Shown: positions 37,471 through 49,000 of the stretch, one piece after another
Layout: each line of letters begins with the position of its first letter
Numbering within the stretch: the stretch's first letter is position 1
NCBI RefSeq assembly: GCF_905220365.1
Contig: NC_061141.1
Coordinates: 193,501-257,500 of the forward strand
Direction: 5' to 3'
Length of the DNA: 64,000 bases
From: Vanessa cardui
Lineage: Eukaryota > Arthropoda > Insecta > Lepidoptera > Nymphalidae
Program-made: the position numbers and the translations under genes
Notes under the pieces: model-generated
Seen by the model: only the letters and a program-made list of their open reading frames with translations
What the model was told of the DNA's origin: nothing
The model's database searches: none

Positions 37471-38974
37471 CTCAGTAATCATCAGTAGTTTATGAAAAAA
37501 TTAAATCGTCGGTGAATGTGCGACTATTATTTCGAAGATAAAGGAGCTTGCTCCACCGCACCGCTCATATACGAGTCGGTCTGTGCAGTTAGTAGAATTT
37601 CATAAATATAGAAAGATTTTCTTATAATGCACAGTTATAAATAAATGAAAAGCGCGAAATCTATTTTATCATATCACTTGCATCTTTGTTATTTTCCTGA
37701 AAGTAAGTTACAGCTTCTAACTTTCAAATTGACGTGAATATTCGCTGAAATGTCACGAAATCTAAGATTAATTTCCTTCATAAGTTTATGGAGTTCAACG
37801 CGAGAAGCTTTACTAGTTCAGTTATTTGTAAAATTTTCAATTTCTACGAATGGAAAATTCAACTCGAGACTCTTTTGAATTGTTTTCCGAGATCTAGATG
37901 ATGTCCTGACCTATCCGTTTTGAATGGTAAATTCTGCCGCGGATTCCACGGCCTTACGAGTGGGTCTCAGACTAACGAGGCAGTCAACGCTGATATTGTA
38001 TTCTATGTATTATTCGGAGACATTATTATAGAGTTATTATTTAAATAATTGTGAATATGAATCACATTTAAAATACGACGTTGCTCGTTGTAGAGCGCTT
38101 GTTTACTTTCCTTACATTCCTTTATAGAATAGTGTAGCTGATAGCTTGTTACGTTTATCTTTTGATATTAATTTTTCAACGTTTAGATACGATTATAGGA
38201 AAGTAAAATAAATATATATTGAAAGGAAAATAAATGTTTCGACAAAGTCGTAGATATTCCGCTAGTTACAATAAAAAGCTTACAAAAATTGCGTAAATCA
38301 TACAGGCTCAGGGGATAGCGGCCGCCGCTTTTGAATAATGGTATTTTTCCCTCCCATGACTTAAAGTTTGCGTAATCAAATAAATAACTACAGTAAATTA
38401 TATTAATGTGTTTTTTATGAACATTACGGAAACTTTTTGAATATCAACTGTCGTGTCAAAATTAATGAGGCAGGTAGTACGACATTCTCGCGTTTTTATT
38501 TAGATGAAAGAAACAATTTAAGATTTTCTTCTAATGTCAGATAATAAACGGCTTGATTGATGTATTAGAGCGTCGCCTGCGCGACAGGTGGCGGCTCGCG
38601 ATCATCAGCGGCGCTTGTTACGCGAACAATGTTTCACATTTTCCTCACAATTTAGGCGTTTAAGTGAAATATCTGCCTCCGGGCTTCATTTAATTTAATT
38701 TTACCATGATATACATATTGTAAATGGATTTTAGTTGTGCCAGAGTACAGTACGAGGCCTCTAAGTCACGTACGTGTTTATAATCACTATTTAAAATTTT
38801 TAACTAAAAAGTCGTTGTGATTTTTGACTTTGTAATATGAATTTGAAATATTTTGCTTTCTGTTTTAAAATATTTATTGAAATAATAATGAAAGTACTTT
38901 TATAGCTACATGTTATTATATACCATATAAATTGGTTTCATAAATATATGTGATATATTTATTAAATGTATTAT
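37471..38974. promoter_or_regulatory. non-coding stretch with an island at 38570-38690
   Basis: Most is AT-rich and featureless. The island includes 'gcgtcgcctgcgcgacaggt', 'gcggctcgcgatcatcagcg' and 'gcctccgggcttcatttaat'; it is compositionally distinct and non-coding, hence a candidate enhancer. Confidence 0.25.
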
Positions 38975-39215
38975 CAAATACTAGTTTAAAATGGGGCTTC
39001 ACCCGTGCTTTGATTTATAAAATGTTGTGTTTAAACCATCACCTCCCTTTTGTTCCCTTAAGAGGTGAATTAAAAAGTAGTCTATGTCCTCTCCCGGGAC
39101 TCTGTGTGATCTATGTCATGACAAATTCCATCGAAATTTATTCTGTTGTTTAAGCGTGACGAGCTATCAGACAGAGTTACTTTCACATTTATAATATTCG
39201 TATAAATATAGATTA
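38975..39215 (-). repeat. interspersed repeat family A
   Basis: On the minus strand: 'ttataaatgtgaaagtaact', 'ctgtctgatagctcgtcac', 'atttcgatggaatttgtc', 'gggagaggacatagacta' and 'cacgggtgaagcccc'. The + frame 38950-39153 is a shadow. Confidence 0.7.
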
Positions 39216-40486
39216 TTTTTTAAACAGTTACTTCCATTTAATATTATTATATGATATACTTATTTATTCATTTTATTTTACGACGGTAGCAGTTGGTTAT
39301 TGAAGTCGAAATTCGTTAAATGAACACGTTTGTTTACGAATCAATATGCTTTGAATGTTTAATCATTTTGATACGCTCTCTTTATTTACTTTTAATGGAT
39401 AGGAGAACTCTTTTTAACTGTATTCCTAATTGATTCCAATAAACTGAAAACCATAGTACGAATTTTATTAATAGCAAATTCATTTCAGTAAATTCAAGAC
39501 ATCTGATTTGTCAAATATGTTTTTTAATTTTAATATATAACAAGCTACTTATCCCAGCATCACATGTAAAGAGTTCGGTCCAAAAGTTTACATTAAATAG
39601 ATAGAAAGATTAGGCATTATGGGTCAAATAATTTGCTGGTGTACATAAAACATTAAAATTTAATCTTAATTTGTTGAATCCCATCGGATAAGGAAATCGT
39701 AAGGGACAAATAGGTAAAGATTCATATTATTTATGTAGATTTAGCAAATTTCCTGAACGCCTATTCGTAATTTTTGCAAATTTGGTTAATTAGCGAGATT
39801 GACTTATCTTCATTAATGACCTTCGCCCTAACGTCGACTCATAAATTATGTAAATACGTGGAATAATTAATACCGATAAGAAAAATAATGAAATTTTTAG
39901 TAATAATTAATTTATGATCGGTGAAAATCACTAAAGATAAATATATAATCACTAAACATCATTCGCGACGGTTTGGGATGTGTATGACATACGATCTCGA
40001 AATTAATTTATTAACCAAAATAATTACAAAATGCAATAAAGGACGTACTGCTCATAAGATTAATAATTATGCTTTCTAACTTTAATGAGTATTTAAGTAT
40101 AAAGTTGGCCTACTTTTATAGAAAACGCTGAAATGAACCGTGATTTTTTTTTCAACTTCAGTAAGATTTTACTTAACTTCAGCTAAATGAGAAATTTAAT
40201 CTCAACACAGTAACGATTGTACTAGTAAAAATAATTGTGATTATTATTTTTTCAACATAATTACCAAAATAACGAGTAGGTAAGATTTTATTAAATATTA
40301 GGACGAATTTTCTGACTTTTTTGGCAATATATTTTGTTTAATTTAACTAAATTTTATCGTTTTTAATTTGAACTCTACTGTTTTATCATGTGAAGAAAAT
40401 AACATCCATTTTTTTGTTTTTGTACTTTTTGTTACGAATTTTTTAGCAAATTCTGACAAAATTTCAGACAAACGGTCATAGCTTAC
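39216..40486. other. non-coding stretch downstream of the minus-strand donor
   Basis: Very AT-rich, with no repeat core or exon recognised. On the promoter model at 40556 it would be the start of that gene's first intron. Confidence 0.35.
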
Positions 40487-40556
40487 CTTTATCTCGCTCG
40501 ACGTAAACTTTTGAAGAATTTTCAGTACAGCCCAGCGTCGTAATCGGAAGACTACT
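40487..40556 (-). other. candidate 5' untranslated first exon
   Basis: It starts at the initiator A (40556) and runs 70 bases on the minus strand to an AAAG|gtaagc donor (intron bases from 40486 downward), close to the consensus. It contains no ATG. Together with the promoter just upstream this reads as a non-coding first exon. Coding exons would have to lie at lower coordinates, possibly outside the window. Confidence 0.4.
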
Positions 40557-40745
40557 GATACCCTTTACCCCGTCGAAGCCTTATATACTCTTTGCTGGAT
40601 GTGAGGGCGAGGGGCGGAGCTTTCAGGCGCATGTCACCCCAAGCTCCGCCCATTTTGATAACAAAACCGGATGACGTCACAAATGACTCACAAAAATTTC
40701 GTTTATGGCCAATAAGAAGCCTCTTAAAGGTCATGTGTCACTTAA
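40552..40745 (-). promoter_or_regulatory. minus-strand RNA polymerase II promoter
   Basis: On the minus strand TATATAAG begins at 40587 and a TCAGT initiator puts +1 at 40556, so the TATA T is at -31, the canonical distance. Upstream lie two inverted GC-box motifs (gggcggagctt at 40612-40622 and its complement at 40641-40651), a CRE (tgacgtca, 40672-40679), an AP-1 site (tgactca, 40684-40690), ccaat on + (40709-40713) and a nuclear-receptor half-site aaaggtca (40726-40733). CRE plus AP-1 plus NBRE-like sites suggest a signal-responsive gene; that is inference. The 60-codon frame across it is spurious. Confidence 0.55.
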
Positions 40746-41628
40746 CACCTATCTAAAGTTAAATTTGAAACCGAAAAAGAGCGCTGGGAAAATATTTTGC
40801 CATATTAATTTTTTTGTATTTCTGAAGATATGAACAGTCTCTAATGACTGATCGCTGAAACTGACTGCTAGTTTAATGAATAAGGACCGGTGGCGATTCC
40901 CTTGAACATTGCTCAAGAGGGCTGTTCCCTATATTCGTATCGTTTCGACAGATTTTACAAAAATTACAAAATAATTAATACGTGGATTTTGAACCAGTTC
41001 TGTAAAACTTATATTCATGAGGCGCATTATGTATATATGCATATTTTGTATGACATTTAACGACTTAAGAAGAATCTATATCATATTTATTACATTTAAC
41101 TCTATTTGGTGTCTAAATAAACCAATCCAAGGGCGGCTGTCGTCCACGCCTTAAGCAGATGTTTTGCGACGGACTAGTGCCATTAATGTAACGTATCTTG
41201 CTTTTACCTCAAAGTAACAAGTAATTTTGAAACAAAATCAAACAGTCTAATTTGTTTCGATTATCAATAACTAAAAATAATTTTGCATAGTATATAGTTT
41301 TAAAAACGAAAAAAAACCTTATTCGGTCTGTAGAGTAACAATAATCAAATTACACATTAAACGAAAACTACGAGAACGCTTTCAGAAGGTTATTTGTCTC
41401 TACAGTTTACAAATATATAGCAGAATAAAATATTAATAAATTAGCTACTAGCTGTTTAAATTGATATCATTATCATTAGTAAATAACCCTCATATTGCCT
41501 CCTGTAAGACTCACTTCATATCTATCTCGTGTAATGTTCAAAACAGATTAAAGATTACTCGTTTAGATGCGTATATCCTTTAAATATATTATGTTGTAGC
41601 CAATGCTTCAGCTGTGAGTTTCGATTTT

Positions 41629-41945
41629 TTTATGGTATAGGTTGGCGGATATGGACCATCAGGTGGCCCATATGCTCGCATATGGGCCACCTGATGGTAA
41701 GTCACCATTACCCATACACAATGACGCTGTAAGAAATATTAACTAATCCTTAAATCGTCAATGCGCCACTAACCTTGGGAACTAAGATATTATGTCCCTT
41801 GTGCCTGTAGTTACACTGGGTCACTCACCCATCAAACCGGAACACAATAATACTGAGTACTGTTGTTTGGAGGTAGAATAACTGATGAGTGGGGGTACCT
41901 ACCCAGACGGGCTTGCACAAAGCCCTACCACCAAGAAGATTTTAC
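41629..41945 (+). repeat. family C repeat, fullest copy, with palindromic head
   Basis: The head contains a perfect 21-bp inverted repeat (41655-41675 and 41678-41698, 2-base loop). The body has 'caatgacgctgtaagaaata', 'caatgcgccactaaccttgg', 'ttgtgcctgtagttacactg', 'tactgttgtttggaggtag' and 'acccagacgggcttgc'. Very common in butterflies; it may be a SINE or a LINE tail, class undecided. Confidence 0.8.
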
Positions 41946-42579
41946 AGAATATCTCACCAGTCTTAAATACTCGACGGATATGTAACTGTAATATTTGCAT
42001 TCGTTTGCATAATGCGTTAATAAAACCTTCTAATACGTAAGATTTAGAGTTATTCTTTATTTTATAGAATTAATTTATGTAAAAGATAAATTATCTTAAC
42101 TATTAATTATTGATGTTTTGTTGAACACGAAATTAGAATGGATTTAAACACTAAATAAGTATGAGAAAACTCAGCATTGTTTCGGCCAGATAACAGCTTC
42201 TAGACATCTCAGCTTCTTGCTATATTATATTTACATCATATAGATATTAAAGAGCGAGGAGAACATTATACAATTATTAAAATTAGTCCCTGTGAAACGA
42301 AAAATGGCGTAACTTTGGTGAGAATGCTTAGTAATTAATATTTTATTAAATTTCGTTAATTTCCCATACAGCGTGTAAAATGAACGTCCGTCTGTTTTAT
42401 AGCGCGCGTCGTAAACAGCAATTGTAACGGGTACTATTAACAGGAGCTCGTAAACGAGTCCGCGCTAAATGACGTCGTAAAGAAAATGACCGTTGACCGA
42501 CGGCCGGCTCGGCCGAGGTGTACTTGATTCATTACAATTATAGAGACACTCCGTAGTCATTTCATTTAAATAATATATG
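41946..42579. promoter_or_regulatory. non-coding stretch with an island at 42395-42520
   Basis: The island contains 'tagcgcgcgtcgtaaacagc', 'cgagtccgcgctaaatgacg' and 'gaccgacggccggctcggcc', with no coding frame. It is a candidate conserved regulatory block between the divergent promoter at 40556 and the b5 genes. Confidence 0.3.
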
Positions 42580-42779
42580 TGCAGACGGGGTAAGCAAAGG
42601 TTCGTAACCTTAAGATCTATTTTCGTGTGCTCAGTATGAGCGATAGTCTGCTTTACCGATCGAGAATGACATATTGCGTCGCAATGATTTGATGTTTAGA
42701 TTCAAAAGGTACTATGAGCTTATAAAGACTTTATAAAGAAATGTATTTGAAAACTGAAGGGTTTCTTACTCTGACTGTA
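42580..42779 (-). mobile_element. mariner-like MITE, copy 2
   Basis: Reverse-complement counterpart of 36510-36708, about 200 bases. The right end actgta at 42774-42779 is intact, while the left end has drifted (tgcaga). Internal words 'atctaaacatcaaatcattg' (minus) and 'cagtatgagcgatagtct' (plus) identify it. Confidence 0.75.
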
Positions 42780-43315
42780 CATAGTTTAATTGGTAAATAA
42801 AAGTTAGTACTTCATTTCTTGTCAGCGTTTCGCATTTGGAATGATGTGGCCCAGAATTTAAAAACATCCTTTGGGATTTCGTCATGGCAACCTATCCATA
42901 GCAAGTTTAATTTAAATATTTCAATTCGATAAAATATTAGTATATATCAATTGTTCTGAAATGTTCACCGTGAAAAGTTTTTAAATCATTTACTATCTTC
43001 ATAATTAAACATATGCTATAATGACTTTGCCTTAAAATTTCTTATAAAATTTTATAATATGAGTAATACGTAATAACTTAGAAGTGTAACTATTATATAT
43101 TATCTTTAATTAAATATTTTTTTGATCTTTTATGTTATTACATTTATTCGATCATCGTTGAATCATTAGCATTCAAATCAGTTTCAAAGTTTTAAAATTA
43201 AGGGGCAAAATTCGATCCCATAACAGACACAAGGGGTATAACATCTTTATTCCTCGCCTTTGTTATCTCGCATTAGCAAACTAAGAGTCAATCAATAAAA
43301 CTAAGAGACAGTCAA

Positions 43316-43392
43316 TAATTCTTACAGAGCCAATGTCTAATGGATGATGGTGACCACTTTACATCAAGTACCAATTTTCCGTCAATCTATAT
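43316..43392 (-). repeat. family C repeat, 5' fragment
   Basis: On the minus strand: 'gtggtcaccatcatccatta' followed by 'gacattggctctgtaag'. This matches the head of family C. Confidence 0.6.
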
Positions 43393-43961
43393 AATAATAA
43401 GCCATATAAAAACAACCTAAATAAACCGTAGTAAATACAAATAGTGGTGAATTGATTACTTATCCAAATAAAATATTAAAGTTTCATTTAACGGGAAACA
43501 AATAAAATTCCGACAATGGTAATCAATTAGAGATGTTGTTAAATTATCTCTAATAGGAATTTTATGTCGCATCTAACTTCCCTAAGACGTCAGTTATTCA
43601 AGCTAGTTAGAATCGCTTACAACCTTGTCACACCAACGTATCTTCATTTTCACTACTGTTTCGGACTCGACTTCTTACCTATCCACAGCGACATGGTTCT
43701 AACAAGAACGCTTAATTTTTATTCGTTGTGCATAATTGTAGTTTACGACGATTATAATATAAAGTGGCTTTTAAGGGTATAAGGATCGGCTTACACTGTA
43801 ACGAATCTATAAATATACGAATTTGAGAACTATTAGGAATATATGTATCATGTCAGTAAAAGTGGTAGAATTGTCTATGTCTGAATCTCATTATCTCTGT
43901 TTGGTATATATTATATTCGACAGTATGTTTGGCTGTGTTAGAGTGTCTATTACTATTTACT
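43393..43961. other. non-coding stretch, nothing recognised
   Basis: AT-rich. The frames at 43564-43782 and 43823-44020 are not supported by any family feature. Confidence 0.35.
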
Positions 43962-44422
43962 ATTCAAACTCAAACTCAAATAACTTTATTCAATATAAAA
44001 GTATTTCACTTTCTTATTGACGGTCAATTGAAACACTACCACCGGTTCGGACAGGAAAATACCCAATACAGTTAGAGTAAGAAACCGGCGAAGGAAACTC
44101 AGCGGGGTTTTTTTTGTCTCATATATTAAATAAACAATTTAATATGAAATAAAATAGCCAGAAGGCGATCGTTTAATTCCCAAGGTGTGCTATCGATCAT
44201 AAACTCATTAATTGTATAATAGCCTTTTACACAGAAGCGTTCCTTAACGTTTTTAGCGTTTCCTTTTTTTTTTAATTTGACATCAGAGGCATTTTGATCG
44301 CTTTCTGGGATCCTGTTGTAAAACCGTATACATTGTCCCATAAAGGAGTTCTCTATGCAGTCGAGTAACAGGAGTAACAAGTTTGTGTTTGATCCTTGTA
44401 CTAATGTATCACATTTTCTCAT
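43962..44422 (-). mobile_element. Jockey/CR1-like LINE: ORF2 C-terminus and 3' UTR
   Basis: The minus frame 44126-44422 contains QCIRFYNRIPES, then VKERFCVKGYYTINEFM and a terminal STPWE motif. This is the usual order at the C-terminus of these ORF2 proteins (RFYN-IP, then KGYYT-EFL). After it come the 3' UTR with 'aaccggtggtagtg' and a tail of tttgag repeats ending near 43962. It is 5'-truncated just beyond 44422. One long frame survives, so it is younger than the other copies. Confidence 0.8.
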
Positions 44423-44893
44423 AAAACATTAATATTTTTTCGTACATACATAATATTGCAGAATATATATTGAGAAGACAAAAACAGTCAATATCTTATT
44501 GATAACAAACACTGTTATCTTAATTTTAATAATAACGTTCTTCAAATGTATTTTAATTTGTAATTATTATTCTCGATACATATAAAATTATACGCAAATA
44601 TTTATCAAATGATTAGGTAATCCGTTTTTGTTAGGACAAAATTCCGCAAAAACGGAAAATGAAACCTCAATAAAACGAGAGCATCGAAAAAGTTAAAAAC
44701 TAAATAATAATAAAGTAGCATCATTAAATAATGACACTAAAAACTAGGAATTATCTGTATTTTTATCAATCAATAAGTTTTAGAGAGACACTTATGCAGG
44801 AATACAACGAGTATATATATAACATGCATTCATTTTTTATTTACATTACAATGAAATTATTGTAATTAACTAACATTACTGTTTTCTTTAAAT

Positions 44894-45045
44894 GTCGAAA
44901 AAGTAGTTACTCTACTAAGTTTCTTAGCGGTTCTTCTCAGTAGAATCGACTTTCCGAACCGGTGGTAGCTTCACTTAATATAAAAATTATTGATCCAAAA
45001 GTGCTTGTAAAATCCTACTTGATTCAAGTATATTTTAATATAGAA
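44894..45045 (+). mobile_element. LINE 3' UTR fragment
   Basis: 'aagtttcttagcggttcttc', 'cgaaccggtggtagcttcac' and 'caaaagtgcttgtaaaatcc' match the 1975 and 55199 copies. No coding part. Confidence 0.75.
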
Positions 45046-45387
45046 ATTTTTTGAGTGTCTTTTTATAAAATTCTTTCGAGTATTGAGACAGATAAGTAAT
45101 TCAACAAATGTGAGGAAGAAAATATTTATCAAATGTGATGAAACAAAAACCTTTTAAAATAGCTCGGCCGCTCCGTCGTACACAAAGACTCGCGGTCAGA
45201 CTTTTCTGTAATACCCGCTCGGCGCACCAACAGATTTAGTTTTAAAAATGTCAAGTGACTTCAAGCCAGACGGACAAACTATACTTTAAACTAATTGTTT
45301 CATCACAATAATGTCCAAAGGTTTAAACTGTTAATAAAGCTAAGAGGAAGCCAGTTTTCTTTGTGTAATATATAATCATTACGATGT

Positions 45388-45466
45388 GGAGCTGAGATTG
45401 CCCAGTGGTTAGAACGCGTGCATGTTAACAGATGATTGCGAGTTCAAACCCAGGCAAGCACCACTA
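45388..45466 (+). mobile_element. SINE head only
   Basis: Box A (ttgcccagtggttag) and box B (gagttcaaaccc) with the anticodon-arm equivalent are present. It ends at 'ggcaagcaccactatatata', so the 3' part is missing. Confidence 0.8.
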
Positions 45467-45675
45467 TATATATAGTGTGAAAATATAATGTGTCGATGGC
45501 TTAATAAAAAAACAAAGTTTTTCAAATTAATATATCTTTGGGTTCAATGCTTGTAAGATATTAAGTTTGTATTTGAGTATGTATAATATATATACATGGA
45601 TTGTTTCAAAGTGAAACGTCATCACACAAATATCGTTAGCGAATAAGTAAAGGTCAACAACACTTAATCAATGCT

Positions 45676-45775
45676 GTCTGCTCATCTCCATCCCGCGCAG
45701 GGCTCAGTCTTATAGCGCCATGTCAACACATGCAGGCGCCATAAACAACGCTGTTGACACGCCAGATTAGTTTTC
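45676..45775 (+). promoter_or_regulatory. candidate TATA-less promoter and leader of gene 1
   Basis: A TCAGTC initiator match lies at 45704-45709 (+1 about 45706) in a locally GC-richer stretch, with no TATA box at -31. About 70 bases of leader would precede the ATG at 45776. The position just upstream of the b5 exons is the main support. Confidence 0.3.
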
Positions 45776-45815
45776 ATGACGAAATCTTTACGACGGACAT
45801 TTTTGTCTTTACATG
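45776..45815 (+). CDS. tentative first coding exon of gene 1
   Basis: ATG at 45776 opens MTKSLRRTFLSLH and ends with one extra base before gttcag. That phase fits the two orphan bases at the start of the next exon, creating a glycine codon. The N-terminus is basic and amphipathic, like a mitochondrial presequence. The donor is weak (T at +3), and one in three frames would fit by chance. The true first exon could lie elsewhere upstream. Confidence 0.3.
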
Positions 45816-45984
45816 GTTCAGTGTTAAAAGTCAAATGTTTTTTTTTATACATGCATAATTTGTTCGATATAAACATACTTGGAGTTTTTTTAATATTTAC
45901 TCTTAATATTAATGAAAACCTTGATTATTCCAATGTAAAATATATTGCTGAACTAATATCTTATTTTTTTTTTATTATTGACAG

Positions 45985-46088
45985 GAAGAGCTGACTTTCC
46001 GTGGCCACACAGCTTTATTCCGATCAATCCTCAAAGCGTGCTCAAAGGAGTCGAGAACTTCGAAAGATTTCTTGATAAGTCTCAACTT
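45985..46088 (+). CDS. gene 1 exon, N-terminal segment
   Basis: An acag acceptor precedes 45985 and a gtgagt donor follows 46088. The exon is 104 bases, entered with two bases of a split codon and left in phase 0. Another frame is also open here, but it hits a stop after splicing to the next exon. The encoded segment (DFPWPHSFIPINPQ) precedes the b5 fold and I cannot assign it. Confidence 0.75.
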
Positions 46089-49000
46089 GTGAGTAAATAT
46101 ATAAGATACAATAGTCATTAAAAATTAATGTATTTTTTCTCCAATATTAAATAATAGACTGTAAAAGATATTTGGACAAGTAATAATCTAAACATGTCAA
46201 AGCTAAGTACTGGTAACAGTACTGGCGAGCAGCACCGTGTGTAATATTACACGAACGACCTCCTCATAACTCAAAAACATTTATTTCCATAACTTTGGAT
46301 AATATGTTATAGCCTAGTCTGACTTGGCTAGTCCTCATATACGAAATATTATTTTCGATGGATAATTTCCAACGGTAAGCAAATATTTCAAAATAATTAA
46401 ATGAGAACTGACAAGTGACAGGTATAGAACTGGCGAAGGCTATAATATAATTTGTATATGAGAACTAGCCAAGTCAGACTTTAGGCAATATATTAACCTA
46501 AGTTATTCAAATAAATGATGTTTTATGATTATAACAACATTCAGGACTGGCCATTGTACTTGGCAACCATTTAGATCTCACTTCTTTTGTCATTGAAGCC
46601 AACAACCAAGGCTGATACCTTAATATTGTACTTGGCTCTCATTTTACATTTATCTTTTTGATGGGATACATTTATACAAATTAGTATTGTTGCACTTCGG
46701 TTTGAAAGGTGAGATAGCCAGTATAACTACAGGCACTAGGCAACGTCTTAGTTTTCAAAAAGCATTTTTTATGCGTACCATGAGACATGGCCATAGTCTA
46801 TGGGCAGTGGCGATCTCACACCATTAGGTGTCACATTGGCCCGTCCGCCTGTCTATTAAATTAAAAATGAATCAACGAGATCCTATTTTTTCTCAATAAA
46901 TGATTTTAATCAGCAGCGGATTTACAAATCTGCCGCTAGTAGGCTAGTAGACTATTTCCCGTTATTAGCATGATTATCGACTAGGTGATATTTCTGTCAG
47001 TTACCAGATTATTTTTCCAACCTGCTTGTGGTGACGAGTATACGGATTGCGGACGTAGTGTGTATACATACATATAATTATAAGTTTGTTTTTTATTTCT
47101 GCAAAATAATAACAAATTGGGGCTAAATATGCGGCCCCTTTAAATCTGCCGCCCTAGGCTTCAGCCTACTTAGCCTATTGGTAAATCCGCCACTGATTGT
47201 ATTCGTCACCTTTGCTCAGATATATCTCCATTGTATAACTACATTCTCAAGCCTGTACAACGTCCAATAGGTTGGAATAAAAGATAAATGAGCCAGTCTT
47301 ATATGACATACTGGTAGAACTAATAACGGGATTCTGTGTCGAAACAAGCACCACTATTTGTTCTAAAAGCGAGAAATCCAAGTAACTAAGAGAGGTATTA
47401 AAAATGATTTAAAAATTTACGTCGCTGCCAGTTATTTTCGTCTTACTTTTCAATTTTAGGTGGAAATGTTTTTATACTTTTATTTAAAGTTATATGCACT
47501 TTATATACATTTGCATAAAGTTACTTTCCCCTAAACGCTACGTATATTGGATAATGTCAGTCATATGTGATGACATTACTCTGATCCCAATTAAGCTAAA
47601 GCACTTGTGTCATGGAAAATCAGAAGTAACGACGGTTTTACTAACACCCAGACCCAAGACAAAATAGAAAACTAATGGGTTTTTTTTGCATCGCCTCCAT
47701 CGAAAATCGAACCCAAGACCGCGTAGTGACGTACCCATGAAAACCGTGACGTGATTTTAATGAACTCTTGTTATTATATTTTTATTAGGAACAAAGGAAT
47801 TTCAAGTGGCGGGAGCTCCCCTATTATGACGGGCGAGGCGGACGTCCTCTCTACGTCGTGTCGGACGGCGCTGTCTACGATGTCACGGAATTTGTGAATT
47901 TTGTAAGTGATTTAATATTACAGCATATTTCCGATACATGAAAAGTTTAATCAATATGTTATGAGCTTCTTTTATTGGTAAGTTTCATTATAGATGCGGC
48001 GGTTGAATTGAAGCGCCTCATGATAAAAAAATTGAAACGCGTCGCTGCGGTACTTAAGTTGTTTTGGAAATGAACTGGTCGTAATTTATTTGAAAGTCTC
48101 TAAATTTCAATTTGTCAATTCGTTACAAACTATTATTTTCAATATTAAGATGATGCCTTGTTTAATGTTCAAAAACCCTCTCACCGAGGTTGTCCGTATT
48201 ACTTAAAGCGATAATATTTGGGCTCTGATCATACACCCTCATTTAAAGCTGAACTTCTGTTAAATATTTCATTAGAACTTGTGAGCAATAAAGATTTTCT
48301 ATTCTATTCTTCACTTTATTTAAATATGAAGAAAGAACTTAAACGAAGTTTGCAAGTCAGAGGAGCGTATAATTAATATATTAAAGCAATGAACGCACTT
48401 AGCGCTCTCACGAGAAGCGAAACTATGTTTGGGGAAAGAATGTATATTACAAAATATTTCACCACTCTCTTTCTATACAATATAAGGTTTCTTAAATATT
48501 TCTCCTATTAATTAACCGGGGCTTTTCCCGGACATATCCGTATAGCACCTTTTTTTTAAAAATTTTTTTTCTCTGCCTGAACGCATTACCCGCTTCCCCC
48601 ACGTGATGGAAAGTGGGGGGGAGGGTCACTCCCGGGTTTCCTGGACGCCGAGTGCGCCCAGCTCCACCGGGTTTACTCACTAAAAAACCAGCGGTACCCA
48701 CTCTGTCTTTAAGCGGGCGCCAAGGGATCGTTTAAGCATGCTGCTGTAAAGCCCTGATCCGTACAGCAACATTATGAACCACCTCAGTCTCAATTTTTCT
48801 TTATTTTTGACGACAATATAATAAATGAGTTACCACATTAAGAATGCAGGGTGTAAGATTTAGGATTTTACTTGGTGGTAGGGCTTTGTGCAAGCTTGTC
48901 TGGAGTAACTGGAGGCACAAGGGACATAACAACTTAGTGCCCAAGGTTGATGGCACATTGACGATGTAAGGAATAGATAATATTTCTTGCAGTGTCATTG

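Noticed and set aside
44126..44422. 98-codon minus-strand frame as a host gene
   Set aside because: Its order of motifs (RFYNRIP, KGYYTINEF, PWE) and the attached 3' UTR identify it as the C-terminus of a LINE protein.
45776..45994. 72-codon frame running into the gene 1 exon without splicing
   Set aside because: It enters the exon in the wrong frame and ends ten bases in; the b5-compatible frame requires the acceptor at 45985.
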